Source of the DNA: Novosphingobium sp. B 225
GTDB taxonomy: Bacteria > Pseudomonadota > Alphaproteobacteria > Sphingomonadales > Sphingomonadaceae
Assembly (NCBI RefSeq): GCF_002198665.1
Contig: NZ_MWLM01000053.1
Location: forward strand, 1-57,940
DNA: 57,940 bases
Direction: 5' to 3'
Of this stretch, positions 45,538 through 54,718 are shown piece after piece. The notes beneath the pieces were generated by a model that worked only from the letters and a program-made list of their open reading frames with translations, was not told the origin of the DNA and ran no database searches. Position numbers and translations under genes: made by a program. The number at the start of each line of letters is the position of its first letter. Position 1 is the first letter of the stretch.

Positions 45538-45544
45538 AAGGAGA

Positions 45545-45733
45545 TCAGGCGCTGCGGCGCGTGTTCCGGGCCAGGGTCTTGAACCGCGCGCCGTCTGGCT
45601 CGCGCACAGTGATCGTGGCGTGGCCGGTCTTGGACAGGTTCCAGTCCTCAACCGTGCCGCGCCGCCCTTTGTGCGTTCCGGCGATCACTTCGCAGTGATC
45701 GCCGTTTCGCACTTCATCTGACGGGCTCACCAT
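45545..45733 (-). CDS. Small KOW-motif protein
   Basis: 62 residues from ATG 45733, which lies 7 bp inside the 3' end of the M2 peptidase gene. A KOW-like core is visible: VRNGDHCEVIAGTHKGRRGT, followed by VEDWNLSKTGHATITVRE and a basic end LARNTRRSA. KOW motifs bind RNA or ribosomes in NusG, L24 and L26. The function is unknown; stand-alone KOW peptides like this are found in sphingomonads. An alternative GTG start lies at 45730. The longer frame to 45769 is less likely. Confidence 0.65.
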   Translation of the reverse strand: MVSPSDEVRNGDHCEVIAGTHKGRRGTVEDWNLSKTGHATITVREPDGARFKTLARNTRRSA

Positions 45734-47535
45734 CCCGGCTTCTGGCCCTTGTTCTGCTGGTCGAGCCACTTCTTGAGCGGCGCGAAGTAAGCCATCATCG
45801 CTTTGCCGCTGATTTCGCGGCTGCCAGTGAAAGCCTGCAATGCATCGGGCCAGGGCTTGCTTGCGCCCATTTCCAGCATGGCACTCAGGTTCTTGCCGAC
45901 GGTCTTGTCGCCATAGAAGCTGCAGCGATGCAACGGGCCTTTCCAGCCAGATTGCTTGCAGGCAGCTTCAAGGAACTGGAACTGCAGGATCCGCGCCAGG
46001 AAGTAGCGGGTATAGGGCACCACCGCCGGGATGTGATACTTCGCTCCGGGATCAAAGGCATCGGCGCTGCGCGGCCCGGGCGGGATGATCCCTTGGTACT
46101 TGAGCCGCATATCGGTCCAAGCCTGGCCATAGTTTTCGGGCTTCACTTCGCCAGCGAACACCTGCCAGCGCCAACGGTCAATCAGCAGGCCGAACGGCAG
46201 GAATGCTACCTTGTCCATCGCCTGGCGCAGCAACAGTCCGGTATCCTTGTCCGCCGAAGGGACCTTGGCCGGATCGAGCAGGCCGATCTGGACGAGGTAT
46301 TGCGGGGTGATAGACAGCGCGATGGTATCGCCAATCGCCTCGTGGAAGCCATCGTTCGCGCCATCGAGGTAATAGGCCGGCTGCTTGTTGTAAGCGCGCT
46401 GGTAAAAGTTGTGGCCCAGCTCGTGATGGATCGTGGTGAAATCGTCGCCGTTCACCTTGATGCACATCTTGATGCGGAGATCCTCTACATTGTCGAGATC
46501 CCAGGCCGAGGCGTGGCACACAACTTCACGGTCCCGGGGCTTCACAAATTGCGAACGCTCCCAGAAGGTCTTGGGCAGCGGGGCAATCCCCAACGAGGTG
46601 AAGAACCCTTCCCCGCCCTGCACCATCTTGATCGGATCATAGCCCTTGGCGGTCAGCAGTTCGGTGGTGTCAAAGCCGACATCGCCGGCGCCGGCAGGTG
46701 CGACAAGATCGTAAATGTTGCCCCATTCCTGCGCCCACATGTTGCCCAGCAGGTCGGCCCGGATCGGCCCGGTCTTGGCCTGAACCTTGTCACCATACTT
46801 CTGGTTAAGCTTCATCCGGACATAGGTGTGCAGCGAATCGTAGAGCGGCTTTACCTCGGTCCACAACTTCTCCGTCAGTGCGGCAAACTGTTCGGGCGGC
46901 ATGTCATAGTTTGAGCGCCACAGCGCCCCCGTATCGGCATAGCCCAGCTCCTGCGCGCCCTTGTTCGCGGCGGCGACCAGCTTTGCGTAATCACCCTTCA
47001 TCGGTTTGCCGACATTGTCATGCCAGCTGAGCCACATTTCCTTCAGCTCATCCGGATTGCGGTTGGTGCCCATTTCGGCTTCGATGTCGCTACCGTTGAT
47101 CGGTGCCCCGCGCAGCGAACCCTTGCCCTTGCCATAAATGCCCTGCAGCTTGGCGTTGAGCGTCGCCACTTCCTCTGCCGCTCCTGGCGTGGTTGCAGCG
47201 GGCAGCACGATCAAAGTGCGCATCCGGTTCAGCTTGCGCGCCGTGTCATAGTCCAGCCCCGGAGCACTGGCGTGCTTGGCGGCTTCGATCGCGGTCTTCA
47301 CATTGAATTCGGTCGCTGCGGCCCCGGCCCGCGCGGTCAGCGCTTCGGTGTCCTGGTTGATGTAGGTCTGATAGACCCATTCAGCCTGGCCGCCTTCAAT
47401 ACCGAGCCGAAAGAATTCCGCTTCCGCCTTGGCCACGAAATCCTTGGCTGCCTGTTGCGGCGTGGCCTCTTCGGCAAAGGCCGGAACGGCAGAAAGCGCC
47501 GTGGCCAGCGCGGCGAGTGAAACCAGTCTTTTCAT
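45727..47535 (-). CDS. M2-family peptidyl-dipeptidase (ACE-like zinc metallopeptidase)
   Basis: 602 residues from ATG 47535, with AAGGGGAC upstream. A Sec signal peptide (MKRLVSLAALATALSAVPAFAEE) is followed by a helical peptidase. The zinc site HELGH is at about residues 371-375 within TTIHHELGHNFYQ, with the third ligand Glu in DGFHEAIGDT. The rest matches bacterial angiotensin-converting-enzyme-like dipeptidyl carboxypeptidases. It is periplasmic or secreted and probably acts in peptide scavenging, like the DPP IV-type enzyme at 51-53 kb. The frame upstream to 47583 is rejected. Confidence 0.93.
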   Translation of the reverse strand: MKRLVSLAALATALSAVPAFAEEATPQQAAKDFVAKAEAEFFRLGIEGGQAEWVYQTYINQDTEALTARAGAAATEFNVKTAIEAAKHASAPGLDYDTARKLNRMRTLIVLPAATTPGAAEEVATLNAKLQGIYGKGKGSLRGAPINGSDIEAEMGTNRNPDELKEMWLSWHDNVGKPMKGDYAKLVAAANKGAQELGYADTGALWRSNYDMPPEQFAALTEKLWTEVKPLYDSLHTYVRMKLNQKYGDKVQAKTGPIRADLLGNMWAQEWGNIYDLVAPAGAGDVGFDTTELLTAKGYDPIKMVQGGEGFFTSLGIAPLPKTFWERSQFVKPRDREVVCHASAWDLDNVEDLRIKMCIKVNGDDFTTIHHELGHNFYQRAYNKQPAYYLDGANDGFHEAIGDTIALSITPQYLVQIGLLDPAKVPSADKDTGLLLRQAMDKVAFLPFGLLIDRWRWQVFAGEVKPENYGQAWTDMRLKYQGIIPPGPRSADAFDPGAKYHIPAVVPYTRYFLARILQFQFLEAACKQSGWKGPLHRCSFYGDKTVGKNLSAMLEMGASKPWPDALQAFTGSREISGKAMMAYFAPLKKWLDQQNKGQKPGW

Positions 47536-47607
47536 CAGCTTGTCCCCTTGGGAATGTCCCGGACCCGAAAGTCGCTGGGGCAAGGCTGGAACCGGGTCGG
47601 TCCAGCG

Positions 47608-48375
47608 TCAAGGGATGATCGGCAAATGGCGTTCGTCGATCAGGAAATCGCGGATCGCCAGGCCCAGATCGGGTTTGGCCACGCAGCTCATGTGGGTGCC
47701 AGGGATGATGGCCTGCACGGCATTGGGCAAAGCGCGGGTCAAGGCAGCAGGATCGCCATTGTCGCGGTCCTGATCGCCGTTGACCACCAGGGTGGGCATG
47801 GACAGGGCTGACAGGGCTTCGGGCGGCGTATCGGCGAAGGTCTGCAACAGCAGCCGCGCTGCAATCCGGTCAACCTTCATGGTCTTCATGAACGACACGG
47901 CCGGGAAAGCCGGATCACCATGCTTCACCTGGTCAAACCGGTCGATGGCGTCGATGAAGAAGGCCCCGCGACCGGTCCATCCGGCCAGCCCTTCCAGTCC
48001 CATTCCCCCCAACACCAGCCGCGCCGGTTTAAGCCCGCTGATCACCCCCCGCACGGCAGTGCGCGCGCCCAGCGAAAAGCCGCAGAGGTCGTAATCCTCA
48101 AACCCAAGCCCACGAACCAGCGCAGCCAGATCGAGTGCGAGCACATCGTCGGGATAGGCAAGCGGATCATGCGGTGCGGCACTGGCCCCATGCCCCCGCA
48201 GGTCCGGCATGATCACTTCAAACCCGGCATCGGCCAACAATGCAGCATGGCCCCATTTGATCCAGTTCATCTCTGCGCTGGAGAAAAGGCCATGAAGCAG
48301 GATCAACGACCGCCCGCTGCCGATGCGATGCACGGCCAGTGGGGCACCGTCGAAGCCGGGGTAGATCGTGCTCAT
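47608..48375 (-). CDS. Alpha/beta-fold hydrolase
   Basis: 255 residues. Alpha/beta hydrolase core: LILLHGLFSSAEMNW oxyanion turn, PDLRGHGAS, nucleophile Ser in CGFSLGARTAV, Asp in VVNGDQDRDNG and His in PGTHMSCVAKP. No signal peptide. The substrate is unknown; the set is typical of ester or lactone hydrolases. The ATG 48375 overlaps the upstream gene by 4 bp (ATGA), so the two hydrolase-like genes are one unit. Confidence 0.88.
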   Translation of the reverse strand: MSTIYPGFDGAPLAVHRIGSGRSLILLHGLFSSAEMNWIKWGHAALLADAGFEVIMPDLRGHGASAAPHDPLAYPDDVLALDLAALVRGLGFEDYDLCGFSLGARTAVRGVISGLKPARLVLGGMGLEGLAGWTGRGAFFIDAIDRFDQVKHGDPAFPAVSFMKTMKVDRIAARLLLQTFADTPPEALSALSMPTLVVNGDQDRDNGDPAALTRALPNAVQAIIPGTHMSCVAKPDLGLAIRDFLIDERHLPIIP

Positions 48376-49211
48376 ATGCCTGCTCCAGCACCGGGTGAGG
48401 TATTGGAGGAGAGTTCACTTCCTTCCATGATGTGCTGCAACGCACTGAATTGGCCGGTCAGCATCACTATCTGATGAATCGCACCCGGATGACGCTCAAA
48501 TTTCACCAATGACCCCGCGCAAGTCGACCGAGCGCGAGCGCGCTCAAACAATTCATCTTCACGGCGACTTTCCAGGCCGATGGTAACGAACAAGGCAGAT
48601 TTAGTCTCGCAGATCCGTGCCAGCCTTTCAATCATCCCAAGATCATGGCTGAACGTAGGAGAAAACGCGGCGTAACCTGTGAACCCATCGCTGGATCCAA
48701 TTCGACTTGCCAGATCAACCAGATAGAGCCCAGCCAGTGAATGGCCAAAAACGTATTCCTTTTCGATCCCGGAAAATCGCTCCCGCACCAACGGGCGGAC
48801 TTCATCAAGGAGGAACCGATCAAATGCAGCCGCGCGCCCGGATATTGATGGGCGCCATGGCGCGGGACGTGAACTCGCGTTCCGGAAGTCCTTCTCACGC
48901 TGCCCGTTGCTGTCAACTGCAACCACCAACGGCACATCGGTTCCGGTTAAAACTGACAGTAGTCGTGCTTGCACCGCAGTTGCCAGACCCAATCGAGCAC
49001 GTTCGCCATCAAGAACATAGATCGCAACCTGTCTTTGATCTGCTTGGTGAATTGGCGAATTGAAGTACCGCAAACTTCGAGCTTCACCCAAATGCGCCGA
49101 GGCAATGATAGTGGACCTGCTTGTATACCATGAGTGCCAGGCCAATACCCCTAACAAGGCAAGTCCGATCGCAGCAACCAGCAGCGAATACCTTACCCAT
49201 CGCCGAAGCAT
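48372..49211 (-). CDS. Membrane-anchored esterase-like (Fes/IroE-type) protein
   Basis: 279 residues. The N-terminal helix (about 8-28) anchors it to the membrane. It is an alpha/beta hydrolase of the esterase/enterochelin-esterase type: VAIYVLDGERARLGLA, then nucleophile Ser in EYVFGHSLAGLYLVDL, and FSPTFSHDLG. A C-terminal His occurs in RHPGAIHQIVML. The substrate is unknown. The coding DNA is noticeably lower in GC than the flanking asd and hydrolase genes, suggesting later arrival. It overlaps the following hydrolase by 4 bp and starts 11 bp from the asd stop. Confidence 0.75.
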   Translation of the reverse strand: MLRRWVRYSLLVAAIGLALLGVLAWHSWYTSRSTIIASAHLGEARSLRYFNSPIHQADQRQVAIYVLDGERARLGLATAVQARLLSVLTGTDVPLVVAVDSNGQREKDFRNASSRPAPWRPSISGRAAAFDRFLLDEVRPLVRERFSGIEKEYVFGHSLAGLYLVDLASRIGSSDGFTGYAAFSPTFSHDLGMIERLARICETKSALFVTIGLESRREDELFERARARSTCAGSLVKFERHPGAIHQIVMLTGQFSALQHIMEGSELSSNTSPGAGAGI

Positions 49212-49221
49212 CGCTGCAACC

Positions 49222-50247
49222 TCACCCCTTTTTTAGGTGCCGCCGCCCGAGCAGTTCCGCGATCTGCACTGCGTTGAGTGCCGCGCCCTTGCGCAGGTTG
49301 TCAGAAACACACCACAGCGTCAGGCCGCTGTCCACGGTGGGGTCTTCCCGCACGCGGCTGACGAAGGTGGCTCCGTCACCCACGCATTCAACCGGGGTAA
49401 CGTATCCGCCGTCCTCGCGCTTGTCGATCAGCATAACGCCGGGTGCTTCGCGCAGCAGATCCATCGCCTGTTCCGCGCTCAGCTCGTCCTCGAACTCGAT
49501 GTTGATCGATTCGCTGTGGCCAACAAAAACCGGCACGCGCACGCAGGTGGCGGTGACTTTGACTTTGGGGTCCAGGATCTTCTTGGTTTCGACCACCATC
49601 TTCCATTCTTCCTTGGTCGATCCGTCGTCCAGGAAGCTGTCGATATGGGGGATCACATTGAAGGCGATCTGCTTGGTGAACTTGGTAGGCACCGCGGGAT
49701 CGCCGACGAAGATGTTGCGGCTCTGCTCGAACAATTCATCCATGCCCTGCTTGCCCGCGCCACTGACCGACTGATAGGTTGAAACAACCACGCGCTTGAT
49801 CCGCGCGGCATCGTGCAGGGGCTTGAGCACCACCACCATTTGCGCGGTTGAGCAGTTGGGATTGGCGATGATATTCTTGGCCTTGTACCCATCGATTGCA
49901 TCGGGGTTCACTTCTGGCACAACCAGCGGCACGTCGGGGTCCATGCGGTAGAGCGAGCTGTTGTCGATCACCGCGCAGCCTGCCGCAGCCGCTTTGGGCG
50001 CATAAGTGGCGGCGACATCCGATCCAGCGGCGAACAGCGCGATATCCCATCCGGCAAAGTCGAAGTGCTCGATATTGCGGACCTTGAGCATCCGGCCGGT
50101 TTCGCCAAATTCGATCTCATCCCCTTGCGACCGCGCCGAGGCGACGGCGGCCAGCTCGTCAATCGGGAACTCACGCTCGGCCAGAACGTTGAGCATTTCC
50201 CGCCCGACATTCCCGGTCGCGCCGACCACTACTACCCGATAACCCAT
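49222..50247 (-). CDS. asd: Aspartate-semialdehyde dehydrogenase
   Basis: 341 residues. It reduces aspartyl phosphate to the semialdehyde for lysine, DAP, threonine and methionine synthesis. Seen: VVVGATGNVGREMLNVLAER (NADP-binding), NSSLYRMDPDVPLVVPEVNP, the catalytic Cys132 in NPNCSTAQ, TYQSVSGAGKQGMDEL and a His in VFVGHSESINIEF. Full length. It lies 37 bp downstream of the DUF1287 stop on the same strand, so it may or may not share a promoter. Confidence 0.96.
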   Translation of the reverse strand: MGYRVVVVGATGNVGREMLNVLAEREFPIDELAAVASARSQGDEIEFGETGRMLKVRNIEHFDFAGWDIALFAAGSDVAATYAPKAAAAGCAVIDNSSLYRMDPDVPLVVPEVNPDAIDGYKAKNIIANPNCSTAQMVVVLKPLHDAARIKRVVVSTYQSVSGAGKQGMDELFEQSRNIFVGDPAVPTKFTKQIAFNVIPHIDSFLDDGSTKEEWKMVVETKKILDPKVKVTATCVRVPVFVGHSESINIEFEDELSAEQAMDLLREAPGVMLIDKREDGGYVTPVECVGDGATFVSRVREDPTVDSGLTLWCVSDNLRKGAALNAVQIAELLGRRHLKKG

Positions 50248-50284
50248 GCTTCAGCCTCCGCTTGCTTCAGCGCGCCCTAGCGGT

Positions 50285-50941
50285 TCAGACCCGCCAGCGA
50301 AAGCGGCCAGTTAGGCGATATGCATAAAGGGCATCTTCTTCGCGGGTGCCGGAACCGATATTGTGGATCACCAAGGGATGACCACTGGTACCAAGCCGAT
50401 CGGAAACGATCCCGGTGTGCGGCAGGCGGCTGTCGATCAGCATCGTGAAGACGTCACCCGGCTGCCACTCTGCCTCCCGGGCAGGGATCGGCAGGCGCGC
50501 CGCCGCGCGGGTCCAGAACGTCTCGAGATTGGGCACCCGGCGGTGATCGATATTAGCATCGGGCCGGGTCAGCCCCCAGCGGCGCGGATAGGCGGAGAAA
50601 TGCCCGGCCATGTCCCGGTGAACGACCTGCTGAAGATCAATCCCCAGTGCATCGCGATAGGCGCGGATCACCACATCGGTGCAGACCCCTTTGGCCCGGT
50701 CGACATCGCCGCCCGGATAGGCCAGCGCCGAATAGGCGGGATCATAGGCCAGGGTCACCCCCACCTGCTGCCGCGCCGCCGCGATCAGGCGGCGGGCAGC
50801 GGGGGTTGCCACACGCGGCTCTGCCTGAGCACGCGAACAGCCAAGCAGCGCGGCCGCCGCTGCCCCGCCCAGCACCGCACGGCGACTCAGCGCGGCGGTG
50901 TCACTCCGTGCCGCTCCAGGAAAGCAAGGATCGATTCCCAC
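50285..50941 (-). CDS. DUF1287 family (NlpC/P60-like) exported protein
   Basis: About 218 residues from a GTG at 50941, overlapping the DPP IV stop by 55 bp; the exact start is uncertain. The N-terminus has SRRAVLGGAAAAALLGC, a twin-Arg plus lipobox pattern. The mature part is DUF1287: VTLAYDPAYSALAYPGGDVD, KGVCTDVVIRAYRDALGIDLQ with a probable active-site Cys, HTGIVSD and IHNIGSGTREEDAL. The fold resembles cysteine peptidases of the NlpC/P60 kind; a role in murein processing is a reasonable inference. Confidence 0.8.
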   Translation of the reverse strand: MGIDPCFPGAARSDTAALSRRAVLGGAAAAALLGCSRAQAEPRVATPAARRLIAAARQQVGVTLAYDPAYSALAYPGGDVDRAKGVCTDVVIRAYRDALGIDLQQVVHRDMAGHFSAYPRRWGLTRPDANIDHRRVPNLETFWTRAAARLPIPAREAEWQPGDVFTMLIDSRLPHTGIVSDRLGTSGHPLVIHNIGSGTREEDALYAYRLTGRFRWRV

Positions 50942-53142
50942 AGATGTCTCCCAACCTTGGGGCCGGAAACGCGGTGGGTATAGCCCGGATAGAGCATCAT
51001 CTCGAACGGCACTGCCTCGGCCTGCATCTTGGCAATCAGGGCAGAACTGTTTTCAAACACCACGTTATCATCGGCCATCCCGTGGATGATGAGCAAGGGA
51101 TCCTTGACCTTGGCTGAATCGGTCAACGCGCTGCTTTTCGCATAGGCTGCGCCATCCGCCTGGGGGGTGCCCATATAGCGTTCGGTGTAATGGGTATCAT
51201 AGAGTTCCCATTTGGTGACCGGTGCCCCGGCAATCCCGGCGGCATAGAGCCCAGGATCGGCCTGCAGCATCTTGAGAGTCATGTAACCACCGTAGGACCA
51301 GCCATAAGTCGCAATCTTGGCCGGATCGACGAAGGGAAGCGACTTAAGGTATTCAGCACCGGCTTTCTGGTCCTGCACCTCGATGCCTCCCATCGCGCGG
51401 TAGAGCGCAGAAGCAAAGGCCACACCGCGGTTTTCGCTGCCACGGTTGTCCAGTTCGAAATAGATGTATCCCTTGTCGACCAGCGCCTGTTCAAGCGCCC
51501 CGGTCCAGCTGCGCGTGACTTTCTGAGCAGTCGGCCCGCCATAATGCTCGAAAAACACCGGATACCGCTTTCCAGGTTCCATCACCGGAGAAATCATCTT
51601 CCAGTGCAAAACAGTGCCGTCAGAAGCCTTGACGGTCCCAAACTGCGGCGCGCGGTGGCTGGCGAGGTGTGGGTAATAGGGATGCTTCGGATCGAGCCGG
51701 TTTTCCTCCACCCAGGCCAGCCGCTTGCCGGCCGGATCGGCGATATAGGTTTGCGGTGGTTGGCCAGGGCTTGAGCGGGTGACCAGCATGGTCTTGCCAT
51801 CCTTGTCCATGCTCGCGGTGTGGCTGAAACCAGACTCGCCCAGCGCGGTAATCGTGCCCGGCTTGGCCAAGTCCATCGCATAGATCTGCATGGCTAGCGG
51901 ATCGTCATGATTGCCAAGGAAGAACAATTTGCCCTTCGTTTCATCCACTCCGACCAGTTTGGAAACCACCCACGCACCTTTGGTCAACTGGGTCCATTGG
52001 CCAGCCTTGAAATGCCACAGGTGCCCGAAACCATCGCGTTCTGACCACCAGATCAAGCTCCCATCCTTCAGCAGGCGATAGCTGTCGCTGAGGTTGATCC
52101 AGCTCTGCGGTGCAGAATCTTCCGCGAACAGCACCCGCGACTTGCCGGTGACGGGATCGACACTGAGTATGTCCAGACGGGTCTGCGCCCGGTTCTGGCG
52201 CTGCACAAACAGGGTTTTGCCATCCGGTGCCCAATCGACCCGGGCAAGGTAGATGTCCTGGTCTGGCCCCAGATCGACTTCGACCCGGTCCGAGCCATCG
52301 GGCAGCATCACATGCAGCGAAACGAGCGAATTGGGCGAACCGGCAACCGGATAGCGTTGCTGGAAAGTCCGCGTCCCATCCGCACCGATTGCCGCGCGGG
52401 TGACCACACCAACCGGTGCATCATCAAACCGCTGCACCGCGATACGGCCGTCATCCGGGGCCCACCAATACCCGGTGAACCGGGCCATTTCCTCTTGCGC
52501 GACGAATTCCGCTTCGCCCCAATGGACCGTTTCACGCGTGTCCGCCGGTGTGATCGGGGCAACCTTGCCGCCGGGCTGGCCGACCCACAACTGCCGATCG
52601 CGCACAAAGGAAACATAGCCACCCTTGGGGCTGAGTGCAGGGTTTAGTTCATCCGCGCTGCTATCAGACAGCTTGCGGACGGTTCCATCCAGCCCGGCCA
52701 GGAACAGATCGCCATCAAGCGGGACCAGGACCGCCTTGCCGTCAGCCGCCCATTCATAGCTGACAATGCCTTTGAGATCGCCGATCCGCTGGCGTTCGCG
52801 CTGCATTTTCTCCGCCTCGGACAGATTTTTGCCAGAGCCGAGCTTCAGGCTGTCAACCAGCATCGACCATTTGCTGCTCTTTCGGTCGAACCCCCACAAA
52901 TCATATCGTTCCCGGTCATCCGGTCGGTTACGGAGCACGGTCAGGTAGCGGCCGTCGGGCGAGAGCTTTACCCCGCGCGGGACCGGCCCGTTGAGGCCTG
53001 GGCTCGCAAAAACACGCTCTAGCGTCAACACGCTGGGGGCGGCGTCGGGCACAGCGGCTTCAGCGCTCACCTGGGCCTCCTGCGTGTAAGCCAATGGTGA
53101 CAGGGCGAGCAGCGGTAAAAACAAGGCATGGCGCAGATGCAT
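50887..53142 (-). CDS. Dipeptidyl-peptidase IV-like S9 prolyl oligopeptidase
   Basis: 751 residues. A signal peptide (MHLRHALFLPLLALSPLAYT) leads into a beta-propeller (about 40-470) and then a C-terminal alpha/beta hydrolase. The catalytic Ser is in TYGWSYGGYMTLK, the Asp in IHGMADDNVVFEN and the His in YPGYTHRVSG. The double Glu region in the propeller (EAEFVAQEEMARFTGYWWAP) fits DPP IV-type enzymes that bind the free amino end of the substrate. It is a periplasmic peptidase that removes N-terminal dipeptides, probably for nutrition. The DUF1287 gene overlaps its end. Confidence 0.93.
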   Translation of the reverse strand: MHLRHALFLPLLALSPLAYTQEAQVSAEAAVPDAAPSVLTLERVFASPGLNGPVPRGVKLSPDGRYLTVLRNRPDDRERYDLWGFDRKSSKWSMLVDSLKLGSGKNLSEAEKMQRERQRIGDLKGIVSYEWAADGKAVLVPLDGDLFLAGLDGTVRKLSDSSADELNPALSPKGGYVSFVRDRQLWVGQPGGKVAPITPADTRETVHWGEAEFVAQEEMARFTGYWWAPDDGRIAVQRFDDAPVGVVTRAAIGADGTRTFQQRYPVAGSPNSLVSLHVMLPDGSDRVEVDLGPDQDIYLARVDWAPDGKTLFVQRQNRAQTRLDILSVDPVTGKSRVLFAEDSAPQSWINLSDSYRLLKDGSLIWWSERDGFGHLWHFKAGQWTQLTKGAWVVSKLVGVDETKGKLFFLGNHDDPLAMQIYAMDLAKPGTITALGESGFSHTASMDKDGKTMLVTRSSPGQPPQTYIADPAGKRLAWVEENRLDPKHPYYPHLASHRAPQFGTVKASDGTVLHWKMISPVMEPGKRYPVFFEHYGGPTAQKVTRSWTGALEQALVDKGYIYFELDNRGSENRGVAFASALYRAMGGIEVQDQKAGAEYLKSLPFVDPAKIATYGWSYGGYMTLKMLQADPGLYAAGIAGAPVTKWELYDTHYTERYMGTPQADGAAYAKSSALTDSAKVKDPLLIIHGMADDNVVFENSSALIAKMQAEAVPFEMMLYPGYTHRVSGPKVGRHLWESILAFLERHGVTPPR

Positions 53143-53164
53143 GGCAAGATGGTGATCCCGAACA

Positions 53165-53203
53165 GAAAAGGGCGCCCCGACCGATGCCGGGACGCCCCTT
53201 CTT
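53165..53203 (-). terminator. Terminator after rplS
   Basis: On the minus strand: GGGCGTCCCG, loop GGCATCGGT, CGGGGCGCCC, then TTTT. It is a 10-bp stem with one G-U pair, about 30 bp after the rplS stop and before the DPP IV start at 53142. A convincing Rho-independent terminator. Confidence 0.85.
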
Positions 53204-53231
53204 AATTCGCTCTACGCGAAGCGCTAGGCGC

Positions 53232-53609
53232 TTATGCGTCGTTGCGCACGTCGCGACGTTCGGCGATGCGCGCGCGCTTGCCGGTGCGGCCGCGCAGATA
53301 ATACAGCTTCGCACGACGCACCACGCCGCGGCGGACCACGGTGATGCTGTCGATGTTCGGCGAATAGAGCGGGAATACGCGCTCCACGCCTTCGCCGAAG
53401 CTCATCTTGCGCACGGTGAAGTTGCTGCCGATGCCCTTGTTGGCGCGGGCGATGCACACACCTTCATAGGCCTGAACGCGGGTGCGTTCGCCTTCGATCA
53501 CCTTCACGCCGACGCGGACGGTGTCACCGGGACGGAATTCCGGGATAGTCTTTTCGCCGGAAGTCGCCTTGGCGATTTCTTCGGCTTCGATCTGCTGGAT
53601 CAGGTTCAC
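53232..53609 (-). CDS. rplS: 50S ribosomal protein L19
   Basis: 125 residues. [40 protein letters not shown] and [20 protein letters not shown] blocks (here [20 protein letters not shown]) define L19, which sits at the subunit interface. It follows trmD after 6 bp as in the conserved rpsP-rimM-trmD-rplS order and is closed by a terminator at 53165-53203. Confidence 0.97.
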   Translation of the reverse strand: MNLIQQIEAEEIAKATSGEKTIPEFRPGDTVRVGVKVIEGERTRVQAYEGVCIARANKGIGSNFTVRKMSFGEGVERVFPLYSPNIDSITVVRRGVVRRAKLYYLRGRTGKRARIAERRDVRNDA

Positions 53610-53615
53610 TGGTCC

Positions 53616-54353
53616 TCAGTCCTTCTTTTCGCGCCGCGCGCCAGAGGCAGGCTGGACCCGAGCCCCCTCATGGAGCTCCCAAAGGTCTGGCCTGCGTAAC
53701 CGTGTATCGACCTCGGACTGCAGCTTTCGCCACGCCGCGATCTTCGCATGATCCCCCGATCGCAGCACTTCAGGGATCGTGCGCCCTTCCCATTCAGCGG
53801 GTCGGGTAAAGTGGGGATATTCGAGCAGGCCGTTTTCAAACGACTCCTCGGTCCCACTGGAAGGGGCGCCCATTACGCCGGGAAGCAGGCGAATGCAAGC
53901 ATCGAGTAGCATCAGCGCCGCCGGTTCCCCGCCGGACAGGACAATGTCGCCCACCGACACTTCCTCTACGCCGCGACCCTCAAAAATTCGTTCATCGAAC
54001 CCTTCGAACCGCCCGCACAGCACGATCACCCCCGGCCCGGCCGCCAGCTCGCGCACGCGGGCCTGGCTGAGCGGTTTCCCGCGCGGGGTCATGGCCAGGA
54101 TCGGCGCGGCGGGATTGGCAGCGCGCGCATGGTCGATCGCCGCGGCCAGCACGTCCACCCGCAGCACCATCCCGGCCCCGCCGCCAGCGGGCGTGTCATC
54201 CACGGTCTTGTGCTTATCGATCGCAAAATCGCGGATCTGGACGGTATCGAGCGCCCACTTCCCCTCCTCCCGCGCGCGGTTCGCGAGGCTAAGCCCGAGC
54301 GGGCCAGGGAACATTTCCGGATAGAGGGTGAGGACGGTGGCGTGGAAGGTCAT
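53616..54353 (-). CDS. trmD: tRNA (guanine(37)-N1)-methyltransferase
   Basis: 245 residues. A SPOUT methyltransferase that forms m1G37 in tRNA and prevents frameshifting. Seen: [76 protein letters not shown] with the SAM knot, and [24 protein letters not shown] (abridged). It is separated from its normal upstream partner rimM by the 2.3-kb island 54350-56689. Its start overlaps the stop of a small membrane protein gene by 4 bp. Confidence 0.96.
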   Translation of the reverse strand: MTFHATVLTLYPEMFPGPLGLSLANRAREEGKWALDTVQIRDFAIDKHKTVDDTPAGGGAGMVLRVDVLAAAIDHARAANPAAPILAMTPRGKPLSQARVRELAAGPGVIVLCGRFEGFDERIFEGRGVEEVSVGDIVLSGGEPAALMLLDACIRLLPGVMGAPSSGTEESFENGLLEYPHFTRPAEWEGRTIPEVLRSGDHAKIAAWRKLQSEVDTRLRRPDLWELHEGARVQPASGARREKKD

Positions 54354-54718
54354 GGGCGAACGAGATGGATACGCTTGATCCGGGTGACCATCCAGTATGC
54401 TACTGGCAGGCCAACCATCACGGCAACGCCGAAAATTCCGACCATGGCGATTCCGACAATCCCGTAGGCATCTTGATTCAGCAGCACATCACGCGGCAAT
54501 TTGTCGCCATAAAGCTCGTGCATTTGTCTGTTCTCGGCGATCGCGGAAACCACCAGCCACAACAATGCGGCAGCAAACGCAGTGAGCGAGGTGATCGCTG
54601 ATATCGCGATCACCACACGCCGTTCAAGCGCGGGGAAGCGAGCGCAAATAATCATCGCACAAAATCCGGGCCAAATTGACGCGAGCAACGCAGTAATGAC
54701 AAGCAAGGGAATAAACAT
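54350..54718 (-). CDS. Small membrane protein, hypothetical
   Basis: 122 residues from ATG 54718 ([20 protein letters not shown]), which overlaps the vapC stop as TGATG; a further in-frame ATG at 54730 is possible. Three transmembrane helices are evident (about 3-27, 38-63 and 88-115) with a polar loop between the second and third ([20 protein letters not shown]). No family is recognised. GC is lower than in trmD. It ends in an ATGA-type overlap with trmD, so it could be translated from the vapBC transcript and deliver the ribosome to trmD. Confidence 0.65.
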   Translation of the reverse strand: MFIPLLVITALLASIWPGFCAMIICARFPALERRVVIAISAITSLTAFAAALLWLVVSAIAENRQMHELYGDKLPRDVLLNQDAYGIVGIAMVGIFGVAVMVGLPVAYWMVTRIKRIHLVRP

